Below the pieces are notes generated by a model. The model worked only from the letters and a program-made list of their open reading frames with translations, was not told the DNA's origin and did no database searches. From Alicycliphilus denitrificans_A (GTDB lineage Bacteria; Pseudomonadota; Gammaproteobacteria; Burkholderiales; Burkholderiaceae_C), in the NCBI RefSeq assembly GCF_044792555.1, contig NZ_CP126238.1, positions 248,001 to 312,000 of the forward strand: a stretch of 64,000 nt of DNA, in the 5' to 3' direction. This document shows, in pieces, positions 26,068 to 34,734 of this stretch. Position 1 is the stretch's first letter. Each line of letters starts with the position of its first letter. A program made the position numbers and the translations under genes.

Positions 26068-26395
26068 GGCAGGGCAGGTCGAGGGGGATGTACGGCGCGA
26101 CACAACTGTGCCGCCCAGGGATGGTAAGAACATGCCCCGGCTCCACCCATTCGTCTTTGCTGAACATGGAGTTTCTCGAGGGCGAAGCTGGCGAGGGTTT
26201 CATTGCCAATTTGCACCGGGATTCATGCATCAGCTGGTGATCTCAACAGGCCTGCAGATCCTTGATGTTGTTTCCGATGCCGCACACCAGACGACGCACG
26301 CCGCCATCCTGTGCTGTCTTGGGTTTGGCGGCATCAATCTCAGCTTGCCGCTATGCGCAAACATGTGCCTGAGCGGCGCACATTGCAGCCGCTTG
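26068..26395. other. 328-bp intergenic region, no gene recognised
   Basis: No convincing coding sequence is found. The base composition is lower in GC than the neighbours. A short minus-strand frame near 26240-26310 reads RRLVCGIGNNIKDLQAC, which I cannot assign. The region joins the start of the M20 gene to a broken Bug gene and may be rearrangement debris. Confidence 0.4.
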
Positions 26396-26718
26396 GCGAC
26401 GACCTGCTAGGCGGCCAGGTGCACCTGATGTTCGCCGACGCGCCCACGGCTTCGCCTCAGATCAAAGCCGGCCTACCCGGCTATGAGGCCTATTCGTGGA
26501 CGGCCCTGTTCGCCCTCGCCAAGACGCTCCAGACCGTGCTGGACAAGATCAACGCCGACTTCAACACCGCCTTCAAGGACCCCGCCGTGCGCCAGCGCCT
26601 GCTGGAAGCCGGCGCCGAGGCGGCACCGGACACGCAGGAACAGCTGCGCCAGTTCCTGCGCGCCGAGATTGCCAAATGAGCGAAGGTGATCAAGACGGCG
26701 GGGGTTACGACGGGTTGA
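26396..26718 (+). pseudogene. truncated Bug/TctC gene remnant
   Basis: The sequence matches the C-terminal third of the Bug gene at 21475-22458. It begins at DDLLGGQVHLMF and continues QIKAGLPGYEAYSW. Compared with the parent, 26 codons are missing between QIKAG and LPGYEAY, an in-frame deletion between similar GCCGG/GCGGG stretches. The Trp codon of AKWAKV has become TGA at 26677-26679, after which AKVIKTAGVTTG still reads. The 5' two thirds are absent, so it is non-functional. Confidence 0.9.
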
Positions 26719-26804
26719 GCTGTGTTTGGGGGATGGCGGTTGCTTGAGGTTGATTGCAGGCACTGGGCTGGCAGCTCGGCCATTTGCCTATCGACCCATT
26801 CCCG

Positions 26805-27593
26805 CTATTGCAGATCACGCAAGCCCACTTCATAGATCTTGCTGGCTGCGTTGTAGTCGATGGTGTAGCTGGATGGGTATGTGCCCTGCTTGTTGTAACG
26901 GGCCGGCCTGATCACTGGAGCGGAGAAGTTCGGCTTTGATTTTAAAAATTCCAGCGACGCCATCGGCTCAAGGAAGGTCAGTCGCTGGTTGTAATAGCCG
27001 TATATGAAGGTCGCATTGAACGGTTGTCCCTGAAACTCCGCGCTTGCGGTGTTGATGGCATGTACGCCCATTTCAGGTACGGCAGTACCGGGGGGGATGA
27101 CATATCCCTCCGGCAGCAATTCCCGTGGTGGCTGCTGACTTGGCTCACCGGATTCGTTCTCGCTAGTGAATCGAATGGATGCGCGCTCTGCCGGGTCGAT
27201 CAGGTAAAAATGGAAATCGAAGTGTGGCACGTCGTACACCTTGGGTGGGGGATGGCCACCAGGCTCCCAGTTGATGACTGCGTGATCCACCACCGTTTTC
27301 GGCCCCTTCACAGGCATGGGCAGTACGTAGGGGACATCGCTGTGGCCGGCATCTCCTGCTGCGGGCAACCCCTCCAGGGCGTCTGACGTAAACACAATCC
27401 CGATCGCGTGGGGCTTGCCGCTGGCGTCGGTGTGGACGACAGTGTGTGCCGATCCATTGCCGATGCGAACAGCCTTGCCCTTATAGGTCACAGCCTTGTT
27501 TTCGGCTTGCGCCGCCCCATTGAGCGCCGCGAGGGCCGCGAACGCGGCGATCACCGCTGATGTTCGCAGACTCGCCACTGATTTCGATGTCAT
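26805..27593 (-). CDS. secreted protein of unknown function (DUF5602-like)
   Basis: 262 residues with a Sec leader (MTSKSVASLRTSAVIAAFAALAALNGAAQA). The mature part has HPPPKVYDVPHFDFHFYLID, a His/Asp-rich motif that I associate, from memory only, with DUF5602/TTHB210-like proteins, and GTAVPEMGVHAINTASAEF. The clustered His residues suggest metal binding. It is a single gene, facing away from the DUF35 gene, and no pathway link is visible. Function is unknown. Confidence 0.75.
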   Translation of the reverse strand: MTSKSVASLRTSAVIAAFAALAALNGAAQAENKAVTYKGKAVRIGNGSAHTVVHTDASGKPHAIGIVFTSDALEGLPAAGDAGHSDVPYVLPMPVKGPKTVVDHAVINWEPGGHPPPKVYDVPHFDFHFYLIDPAERASIRFTSENESGEPSQQPPRELLPEGYVIPPGTAVPEMGVHAINTASAEFQGQPFNATFIYGYYNQRLTFLEPMASLEFLKSKPNFSAPVIRPARYNKQGTYPSSYTIDYNAASKIYEVGLRDLQ

Positions 27594-27884
27594 TTTGGGT
27601 TCTCCTTGATTCGCGTGCGACGTTTTCCCGGTACCGAATCATTTCAGCGGATGTCGGACGTGCCTAGCTAGGCGACGCCGCCACCCCACGGGTATCCAGC
27701 CTGGAATCCCCGTCGTACGCACACTTTGCGCAGCAGCGCCATGTGCCGTCAATCCCCTATCCTGAGCACCCGCGCACCCGCTGAAGACGGTCTTAAAAAT
27801 TGCCAAATTGAAGCGCGCCGCCCTTGCAGGCATGCTGCATTCCACAAAGCCATAGACCGTCAAGAGGCCTGAGCCGAATACACC

Positions 27885-28271
27885 ATGCACCTGACTGCAC
27901 AAACCCATTACCAGGCCGAGCTTGACGCTGGCCGCTTCTGCATACAGCACTGCCCGCAGTGCCAACACCATGTGTTCACCCCGCGCGAGCTGTGCCCGCA
28001 TTGCGGCGCTGGCGGCCTGCGCTGGGTGCGTCCCAGCGGCCTGGGCACGGTTTATTCCACGAGCACGATTGCGCGCAAGCAGGACGCCGGCGGCAACTAC
28101 AACGTGGCCTTGATCGACCTTCATGAAGGCGTGCGCATGATGAGCCGCGTCGAGGGCCTGGCGCCTGAGGACGTGCGCATCGGCCTGCGTGTGCAGGCCC
28201 ATGTGGCGCACAAGGACGGGCGCGGCCTGGTGCTGTTCACCCCGGCGCAAACGCAAGGAGGTGCAGCATGA
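27885..28271 (+). CDS. DUF35 OB-fold protein with zinc ribbon (thiolase partner)
   Basis: 128 residues. A rubredoxin-like zinc ribbon of two CxxC pairs (HCPQCQHH and LCPHCGAG) occupies residues 25-43. An OB fold (LGTVYSTSTI to VQAHVAHKDGRGLVLF) follows. DUF35 proteins bind thiolase-fold enzymes, for example ChsH2 with the aldolase Ltp2 in steroid side-chain breakdown. Its stop overlaps the start of the thiolase-fold gene as ATGA, so the two should be made in equal amounts and form a complex. Confidence 0.88.
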   Translation: MHLTAQTHYQAELDAGRFCIQHCPQCQHHVFTPRELCPHCGAGGLRWVRPSGLGTVYSTSTIARKQDAGGNYNVALIDLHEGVRMMSRVEGLAPEDVRIGLRVQAHVAHKDGRGLVLFTPAQTQGGAA

Positions 28272-29476
28272 GCCGCATTCCCCAATCCCAGCTCGACGCC
28301 GCCGCCGTGAACCGCCCGCTGCGTGGCCGCGTGGCCATTGCCGGCGCCGCCACCTATGGCTGCGGCGAGTCGCCCGGCATGGACGACATGACGCTCTTGG
28401 TGCGCGCCGCGCAGGCTGCCGTGCAGGACGCGGGCCTGACCATGCGGGACATCGACGGCCTGGCCACCTGCAGCGTCAATGCCAGCATGTGGACCATGCC
28501 GGTGATCGAGCATCTGGGCATCAATCCGACCTACGTGGACGGCACCATGATCGGCGGCAGCAGCTTCATCGCCCACCTGCTGCCCGCCATCCGCGCGCTG
28601 GAGGCCGGCCAGTGCAAGGCCGTGCTGGTGTGCTATGGCAGCGCGCAGCGCTCGGCCACCTTCGGGCGCAAGGAAAGCGTCGCCGCGCGGCGCTTCCTGG
28701 ACCCGCAGCCTTACGAGTTTCCCTACGACCCCGTGCTGCCCGTCACCGCCTACGCGCTGGCCGCGGCGCGCCACATGCACGAGTTCGGCACCACGCGCGC
28801 GCAACTGGCCGAGGTGGCCGTGGCCGCGCGCGCCTGGGCGCAGCAGAACCCCGAGGCCTTCATGCGCGACCCGCTGACCATCGAGGACGTGCTTTCGGCC
28901 CGCAGCATCGCCAGCCCGCTCACTGTGCGCGATTGCTGCCTGGTGACGGACGGCGGCGGCGCCATCGTGCTCACGCGTGCCGAGCGTACGCGTGACTGCC
29001 CCAAGCCCCCGGTCTACGTGCTGGGCAATGCCACGGCGATCTGGAACCGCCAGATCTCGTGCATGCCCGACCTGACGACGACCAGTGCGGCGCAGTCCGG
29101 CGCCCAGGCCTTCGCGATGGCGGGCCTGAAGGCGGCCGACATGGACATGGCCCAGGTCTACGACGCCTTCACCATCAACACCATCTTGTTCCTGGAGGAC
29201 CTGGGCTTTTGCGCCAAGGGCGAGGGCGGCGCCTTCGTGGAGAACGGCGGCATCGCGCCCGGCGGGCGCCTGGCCGTGAACACCAATGGCGGCGGCCTGT
29301 CCTGCGTGCATCCGGGCATGTACGGCATCTTTGCGCTCATCGAGGCCGTGCGCCAGCTGCGCGGCGAGGCCGGCCAGCGCCAGCTGAAGCAGCACCGCAC
29401 GGCCGTGGTGCACGGCAACGGCGGTACGCTGTCGAGCCAGTCCACGGCAGTGCTTGGCACGGCCGAAACTCTGTAA
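28268..29476 (+). CDS. thiolase-fold protein of the SCP-x/Ltp2 type lacking the nucleophilic Cys
   Basis: 402 residues of the lipid-transfer/SCP-x thiolase group. Where thiolases have the acyl-accepting Cys, this protein has Ser98-Ser99 in MIGGSSFIAHL. VYDAFTINTILFLEDLGFC (Tyr298) and NTNGGGLSCVHPGMYG (Tyr352) match the regions that hold the functional tyrosines of the Ltp2 aldolase. With the coupled DUF35 gene this suggests C-C bond cleavage by retro-aldol chemistry rather than thiolysis (inference). The operon continues with an acyl-CoA dehydrogenase and a thioesterase. Confidence 0.88.
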   Translation: MSRIPQSQLDAAAVNRPLRGRVAIAGAATYGCGESPGMDDMTLLVRAAQAAVQDAGLTMRDIDGLATCSVNASMWTMPVIEHLGINPTYVDGTMIGGSSFIAHLLPAIRALEAGQCKAVLVCYGSAQRSATFGRKESVAARRFLDPQPYEFPYDPVLPVTAYALAAARHMHEFGTTRAQLAEVAVAARAWAQQNPEAFMRDPLTIEDVLSARSIASPLTVRDCCLVTDGGGAIVLTRAERTRDCPKPPVYVLGNATAIWNRQISCMPDLTTTSAAQSGAQAFAMAGLKAADMDMAQVYDAFTINTILFLEDLGFCAKGEGGAFVENGGIAPGGRLAVNTNGGGLSCVHPGMYGIFALIEAVRQLRGEAGQRQLKQHRTAVVHGNGGTLSSQSTAVLGTAETL

Positions 29477-29496
29477 ATATTGAAAGAAACCAGACC

Positions 29497-30654
29497 ATGA
29501 TCCGCGATCCAGAAATTTTGGAAGCCCTGCTCGACAGCGTGCGCCGCTTTGTGCGCGAGCGCCTGGTGCCGGCCGAGAACGAGGTGGCCGAGACCGACGA
29601 GATCCCCGAGGCGATCATGCAGGAGATGCGCGAGCTGGGCCTGTTCGGCATGACCATCCCCGAGAAGTTCGGCGGCCTGGAGCTGACCATGGAGGAGGAA
29701 TGCCGCGTGCTGCTGGAGCTGTGCCAGACCGCGCCGGCCTTTCGTTCGGTGATCGGCACCACGGTGGGCATCGGCTCGCAGGGCATCCTGATGGACGGCA
29801 CGCCCGAGCAGCAGGCCGAGTGGCTGCCGAAGCTGGCCACGGGCGAGGTCATCGCCTCGTTCGCGCTGACCGAGCCCGAGGCGGGCTCGGACGCGGCTTC
29901 GCTGCGCACCACCGCCATCCTGCAGGGCGACCATTACGTGGTCAACGGCACCAAGCGTTTCATCACCAACGCGCCGCACGCTGGCATGTTCACGCTGATG
30001 GCGCGCACCAACCCCGAGGACAAGGGCGCGGGCGGCGTGTCGTCCTTCATCGTGGACGCCAAGTCGCCAGGCATCAGCTTCGGCAAGTACGACAAGAAGA
30101 TGGGCCAGCGCGGCGCGCACACCTGCGATGTGATCTTCGACAACGTCAAGGTGCCGGCCGCCAACCTGATCGGCCTGCAGGAGGGCCGCGGCTTCAAGAC
30201 CGCGATGAAGGTGCTGGAGAAGGGACGCATCCACATCGCCGCCGTGGCCGTGGGCGTGGCCAAGCGCATCCTGCGCGACGCGCTCGCGTATTCGCTGGAG
30301 CGCAAGCAGTTCGGCCAGCCGATCTGCGAGTTCCAGCTGGTGCAGGCCATGCTGGCCGACAGCCAGGCCGAGCTGTACGCGGCCGAGTGCATGACGCTGG
30401 ATGCCGCGCGCCGGCGCGATGACGGGCACAACGTCTCCACCGAGGCCTCGTGCGCCAAGATGTTCGCCACCGAGATGTGCGGCCGCGTGGCCGACCGCGC
30501 GGTGCAGATCCTGGGTGGCGCGGGCTACATGGCTGAATACGGCATCGAGCGTTTCTACCGCGACGTGCGCCTGTTCCGCCTGTACGAGGGCACGACGCAG
30601 ATCCAGCAGATCATCATCGCCCGCAACATGGTGCGCGAGGCGCGCGCCGCATGA
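29497..30654 (+). CDS. acyl-CoA dehydrogenase
   Basis: 385 residues. ASFALTEPEAGSDAASL, VVNGTKRFITNAPHAG, RKQFGQPICEFQLVQAMLAD and QILGGAGYMAEYGIERFYRD are the standard blocks. The catalytic Glu is present in RLYEGTTQIQ, unlike in the paralogue at 1531. It starts 20 bp after the thiolase-fold gene, and its stop overlaps the thioesterase start (ATGA). Predicted reaction: FAD-dependent alpha,beta-desaturation of an acyl-CoA, with electrons going to ETF. Confidence 0.93.
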   Translation: MIRDPEILEALLDSVRRFVRERLVPAENEVAETDEIPEAIMQEMRELGLFGMTIPEKFGGLELTMEEECRVLLELCQTAPAFRSVIGTTVGIGSQGILMDGTPEQQAEWLPKLATGEVIASFALTEPEAGSDAASLRTTAILQGDHYVVNGTKRFITNAPHAGMFTLMARTNPEDKGAGGVSSFIVDAKSPGISFGKYDKKMGQRGAHTCDVIFDNVKVPAANLIGLQEGRGFKTAMKVLEKGRIHIAAVAVGVAKRILRDALAYSLERKQFGQPICEFQLVQAMLADSQAELYAAECMTLDAARRRDDGHNVSTEASCAKMFATEMCGRVADRAVQILGGAGYMAEYGIERFYRDVRLFRLYEGTTQIQQIIIARNMVREARAA

Positions 30655-31073
30655 GCGAAGCCGCACTGCCACCCGACCGCAGTTCCTTCATGCGCCTCAT
30701 CGGCGCCACCCAGGTGCCGGCGCCCCCGGGCAAGGTGCATGTGCGCCTGCCGCAGATGCGCGAGGAATTGCTCAACCAGCTGCCGGCCGCGCATGGCGGC
30801 GTGGTCATGACGCTGCTGGACTCGGTGATGTCGCGCGCCGCGGGCGAGCTGCCGGACGCCCCCTCGCAGACCGCCGTGACGGTGGAGATGTCGAGCCGCT
30901 TCCACCGCCCGGCGCGCGGCCCGCTGCTGGCCGAGGGCTGGGTGGTGCATGCCACGCGCAGCCTGTGCAGCTGCGCGGGCCAGCTGATCGACGAGCAGGG
31001 CCAGGTGGTGGCCACGGCCAGCGGTACCTTCAAGTACTGGCTGGCGCCGACGACACTGGACTCGGCAGAGTAG
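30651..31073 (+). CDS. PaaI-type hotdog thioesterase
   Basis: 140 residues with the hotdog motif HGGVVMTLLDSVMSRAA near residue 48, and TVEMSSRFHRPARGPLLAEG for the central strands. This group hydrolyses acyl-CoA esters, often aromatic or stalled intermediates, to free CoA. It is the last gene of the DUF35-thiolase-dehydrogenase operon and is translationally coupled to the dehydrogenase. Confidence 0.88.
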   Translation: MSEAALPPDRSSFMRLIGATQVPAPPGKVHVRLPQMREELLNQLPAAHGGVVMTLLDSVMSRAAGELPDAPSQTAVTVEMSSRFHRPARGPLLAEGWVVHATRSLCSCAGQLIDEQGQVVATASGTFKYWLAPTTLDSAE

Positions 31074-31261
31074 TCCGATTGCCAAAACCGAAGCATTGAT
31101 TCCGCGGACCCTTTGTAATACAAGGGGCGGTCGATTGCGCCGATGCTGGTGAAGTGGGCCACAAGCGTCGCGTGCAACACGCGTGAGGTTCGGAGCCCGT
31201 GTTGTGAAGCCGGATCTCTCGTTCCAACTTGGTGCAGTAATGCAGACAAGGAGCAGGAATC

Positions 31262-33679
31262 ATGGCGACACAGAAACCGCGTTCACGTTCCGGTAAAGCC
31301 AATCCCAAGGGGGCCGGCGGCAAATCGCCGGCGTCCGAGTCCGTCAGCCCCTTTGTTGCGCTTGCCCTTGCCGCAGACGCTCCGAAGACGGCATTCCCGT
31401 CCCTGTTGAGCAAGGAAGGAAGCGCACCGGAAGTTGGCACCGTGGTCTATATCCACGGCATTGGCAATAAGCCGGTGGCTTCGGTCCTGAAGTGCCAGTG
31501 GGATACGGCCCTGTTTGGCGTCTCGATGGGCGACCGCACCCGCATGAGCTACTGGGTCGACCGCAGCCGCTATCCCAGGCCAGAGGAGGGCAGCTGTGCC
31601 GATGGCGACAGGCTCCTGGACGGCGCCGATGGCGTCGGCGCGCAGGCGTTGGCAGAGGTCGGTCTGGAGCCCGAAGTCGAACTCGATGCCGCCGCGCGCA
31701 AGATCATGGCGGCTCTGGAGGCGCGCCTGCGCGGCGGCGAAAAGCAAGCCGCTGGCGTGGATGCGAAGCTGCTGCCCTTGCCGGAAGGCATGCGGCTGTG
31801 GGTTACGCGCCGCATCACTAAGCTGTTCCTCAAGGATGTGCGGGACTTCTTCTTCGATGCCAACAAGCGTCGGCTGATGGAGCAGTCACTGCGCGAGCGC
31901 CTGGATGCCGGTGGCGGTCCCTTCATCGTCATCGCACACAGCCAAGGCTCGATGATTGCCTACCATGTCCTGCGCCAGCTGCAGAAGGCCGATTGCGACG
32001 TGCGCCTGTTCGTGACCATAGGCTCGCCCCTGGGCCTCCAGGAGGTGAAGGATGCGCTTGGCAAGATCGGTCCGGGCAAGCCGCTGGCCGTGCCGGAGTG
32101 TGTCGAGCGCTGGCTGAACGTGGCTGAACGCCTCGATCCCGTGGCGCTCGATGCGCGTCTTGCAAGCGACTACCAGGCCAACAGCCGCGGTGTGAAGGCG
32201 GAGGATCACCACGGCCTGATGATCAACCCCGATTGGAAGTCCAACCCACATTCCGGTACCGGCTACCTCTCGCTCGATGTCGTGCGCCAGACCGTGCGCG
32301 AGACCGCCGGCCCATCCTTCAGCAACCCAGTGGGGCGCAATGTGCTGATGAAGGACCTGGTCGCAGATATCGAAGATGGCCACCGCGAGCAACGCCACCC
32401 CACCTTGATCCAGCTGGTGTCGGACGGCAGCGATGAAACACCGCTTGCAGAGGTGCGCAGCCGCCTTGAAACCCTGATCAGGCAAGTGCTGCAGTTCAAC
32501 GGCGTCAAGCCCGAGGATGGCCGCATCCAGCTCATGCAACGCTTTATCGCCGCCGACCTCACGCGTGGCGAGATCGAGCATCTGCGCTCCCACTGCAGCA
32601 CGCTGAAGATAGACCGCGTCTGGCGCAACGCCGTCAAGCGCGCCTTGCTCAATCAGTCCACGCACACGCTGCAGGTGCGCCCGGCGAATCTGGGCTACGG
32701 CGCCTGCGGCAAGGACATAGGCTGGGCCGTGCTCGACACTGGGATCGCCGCCGGGCACCCGCATTTCAAGGCCTACGGCAATGTGGTCGCGCAATGGGAC
32801 TGCACCGACAACGCCAGGCTGCTGAAACCCGGCGACCCCGGCTTTGGCACGCTGGACGGCAACGGCCATGGCACGCATGTCGCGGCCACCATCGCCGGCG
32901 GCATGACACTGGCGCACGATGAAAACGATGCAAGCACCATCAACATGCAGGGCATGGCCCCCGAGGCGCGGCTCTACGGCTTCAAGGTGCTCAGGGACAG
33001 CGGCAGCGGAGAAGACGCCTTCATCATCAAGGCCCTCGACACCATTGCCGAACTCAATGAGCGCGCCGGCAAGCTGGTGATCCATGGCGTGAACCTCAGC
33101 CTGGGCGGCAGCTTCGACCCCAGCGTCTTCGGCTGCGGCCATACCCCGCTGTGCCAGGAGCTGCGCCGGCTCTGGCGCCAGGGCGTGCTGGTGTGCCTTG
33201 CCGCGGGCAACGAAGGCTATGCGATGCTCGATTCCGCCGGCGGGCCGATTCCGGCCAACATGGATCTGTCGATTGGCGACCCCGCCAACCTGGAGGAGGC
33301 GATCGCCGTGGGCTCGGTACACAAGACCAATCCGCATACCTACGGCGTGTCCTATTTTTCCTCGCGCGGTCCGACGGCCGACGGGCGCATGAAGCCCGAC
33401 CTGGTAGCGCCCGGCGAGAACATCCTCTCGGCACGCCACCAATGGCCCAAGAGCAAGGTCACCGTGCGCAATGCCTATGTGCAAATGAGCGGCACCAGCA
33501 TGGCCACGCCCCATGTCTCGGGACTGCTGGCGGCCTTTCTTTCGGCGCGCCGGGAATTCATCGGCTATCCGGAACGTGTCAAGGCGCTGCTGCTGGCGCA
33601 TTGCACCGATCTGGGCCGCGACCCCTACATCCAGGGCAAGGGCATGCCCAATCTGGTGCGCATGATCATGAATACGTGA
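31262..33679 (+). CDS. alpha/beta-hydrolase and S8 (subtilisin-like) protease fusion
   Basis: 805 residues without a leader or membrane segment, so presumably cytoplasmic. Residues about 55-340 look like an alpha/beta hydrolase: VVYIHGIGN around H65, the elbow VIAHSQGSM with S227, ERLDPVALD with D292, and NPHSGTGYL with H330 as a likely triad. Residues 420-475 could act as an inhibitory linker before the protease. Residues 480-800 are a complete subtilase: VLDTGI (D492), GHGTHVA (H536), AAGNEG for the oxyanion Asn, and SGTSMATPH (S746). It starts 188 bp after the thioesterase with AAGGAGCAGGAATC before the ATG and is followed by a LysR gene on the other strand, so it stands alone. A released esterase/phospholipase is one idea. 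Function is unknown. Confidence 0.88.
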   Translation: MATQKPRSRSGKANPKGAGGKSPASESVSPFVALALAADAPKTAFPSLLSKEGSAPEVGTVVYIHGIGNKPVASVLKCQWDTALFGVSMGDRTRMSYWVDRSRYPRPEEGSCADGDRLLDGADGVGAQALAEVGLEPEVELDAAARKIMAALEARLRGGEKQAAGVDAKLLPLPEGMRLWVTRRITKLFLKDVRDFFFDANKRRLMEQSLRERLDAGGGPFIVIAHSQGSMIAYHVLRQLQKADCDVRLFVTIGSPLGLQEVKDALGKIGPGKPLAVPECVERWLNVAERLDPVALDARLASDYQANSRGVKAEDHHGLMINPDWKSNPHSGTGYLSLDVVRQTVRETAGPSFSNPVGRNVLMKDLVADIEDGHREQRHPTLIQLVSDGSDETPLAEVRSRLETLIRQVLQFNGVKPEDGRIQLMQRFIAADLTRGEIEHLRSHCSTLKIDRVWRNAVKRALLNQSTHTLQVRPANLGYGACGKDIGWAVLDTGIAAGHPHFKAYGNVVAQWDCTDNARLLKPGDPGFGTLDGNGHGTHVAATIAGGMTLAHDENDASTINMQGMAPEARLYGFKVLRDSGSGEDAFIIKALDTIAELNERAGKLVIHGVNLSLGGSFDPSVFGCGHTPLCQELRRLWRQGVLVCLAAGNEGYAMLDSAGGPIPANMDLSIGDPANLEEAIAVGSVHKTNPHTYGVSYFSSRGPTADGRMKPDLVAPGENILSARHQWPKSKVTVRNAYVQMSGTSMATPHVSGLLAAFLSARREFIGYPERVKALLLAHCTDLGRDPYIQGKGMPNLVRMIMNT

Positions 33680-33712
33680 TGCTGTGCGGGGCGGCGCACC
33701 ACACTAGGCCGT

Positions 33713-34621
33713 TCAGTCGAACGCGAGCCGTCCCTGCGCATCGGCCACCAGCAGCTGCACCAGCTCCTGCGCAAAGCTGGGTAGCGCCTCCAGGCTGCGC
33801 ACGCAGATCTGCATCTCGCGCACCGACCAGGCGTCGGTCAGCGGCACGATGGCGATTTCCATGGACTTGGCATGGCGGCTGGCGGCGGACTCGGGCAGCA
33901 CGCCCACGCCCACGCCGGCCTCGATCATGCGGCAGGCGGTCTCGAAGTTGCCCACCTGTATGCGCAGCTTGATGGGGCGGTGCAGCTGGTCGCTGGCCTG
34001 GCGCAGGAAGACGTAGATGGCGGTCGATTCCTGCAGGCCCACGTAGTCCAGTTCCAGAGTGTCGGAAAAATCGATCTGCGTCTGGCCATCGAGTGCATGG
34101 CCGCGCGGCACCACCAGCACCAGCCGGTCGCGGCGGTAGGGCAGGGTCTCCAGATTCTCGGTGCGCACCAGGCCGGCGACGATGCCGATGTCGGTCTGCC
34201 CTTCGGTCACGGCGCGCACGATGTCGTGCGAGGGGCGTTCGCGCAGGTCGATGTTCACGTCGGGGTTGCGGCGCAGGTAGTAGCGCAGCACCGGCGGCAG
34301 GAATTCGCCCAGTGAGGTGGTGTTGGCGAACACCCGCACATGCCCCTTGATGCCGCGCACATACTCCTGCATGTCACCGCGCAGGTGCTCTATCTGACCC
34401 AGCACCATGCGTGCATGGCTCACGAAGGCCTGGCCCGGTGGCGTCAGCGTCACGCCCTGGCTGGTGCGGTACAGCAGCTTGGTGCCTATGCTCTCCTCCA
34501 GGTTCTTGATGCGCGTGCTCGCCGCGGGCAGCGAAATAAAGGACAGTTCGGCGCCGCGCGTCATGCTGTTGGCGTCGGCGATATGCACCATCAGGCGCAG
34601 GTCCACAAGATCAAAATGCAT
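33713..34621 (-). CDS. LysR family transcriptional regulator
   Basis: About 302 residues from MHFDLVDLRLMVHIAD. The helix-turn-helix reads SMTRGAELSFISLPAASTRIKNLEESIG, and the effector domain follows. Two further in-frame ATGs (34627 and 34636) lie just upstream and none has a clear ribosome site. It is divergent from a CaiB gene with a gap of about 110 bp and probably regulates it. Confidence 0.9.
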   Translation of the reverse strand: MHFDLVDLRLMVHIADANSMTRGAELSFISLPAASTRIKNLEESIGTKLLYRTSQGVTLTPPGQAFVSHARMVLGQIEHLRGDMQEYVRGIKGHVRVFANTTSLGEFLPPVLRYYLRRNPDVNIDLRERPSHDIVRAVTEGQTDIGIVAGLVRTENLETLPYRRDRLVLVVPRGHALDGQTQIDFSDTLELDYVGLQESTAIYVFLRQASDQLHRPIKLRIQVGNFETACRMIEAGVGVGVLPESAASRHAKSMEIAIVPLTDAWSVREMQICVRSLEALPSFAQELVQLLVADAQGRLAFD

Positions 34622-34734
34622 GGCCATGGCCGGCATTGTAGAAAACGCGGCAAACGCCCGCTTTCATAAATCCGAACCCGCGCCATCGCAGTGCGCGTAG
34701 GATGCGCCGGCCGAATTTCAACTACCAAGCCTTC

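Noticed and set aside
27640..27884. Possible small gene or REP element upstream of the DUF35 gene
   Set aside because: No conserved motif or clear symmetrical repeat; I see only an ordinary leader region.
31074..31261. Possible cargo boundary or attachment site before the hydrolase-protease gene
   Set aside because: No direct repeat, tRNA end or integrase could be found on either side.
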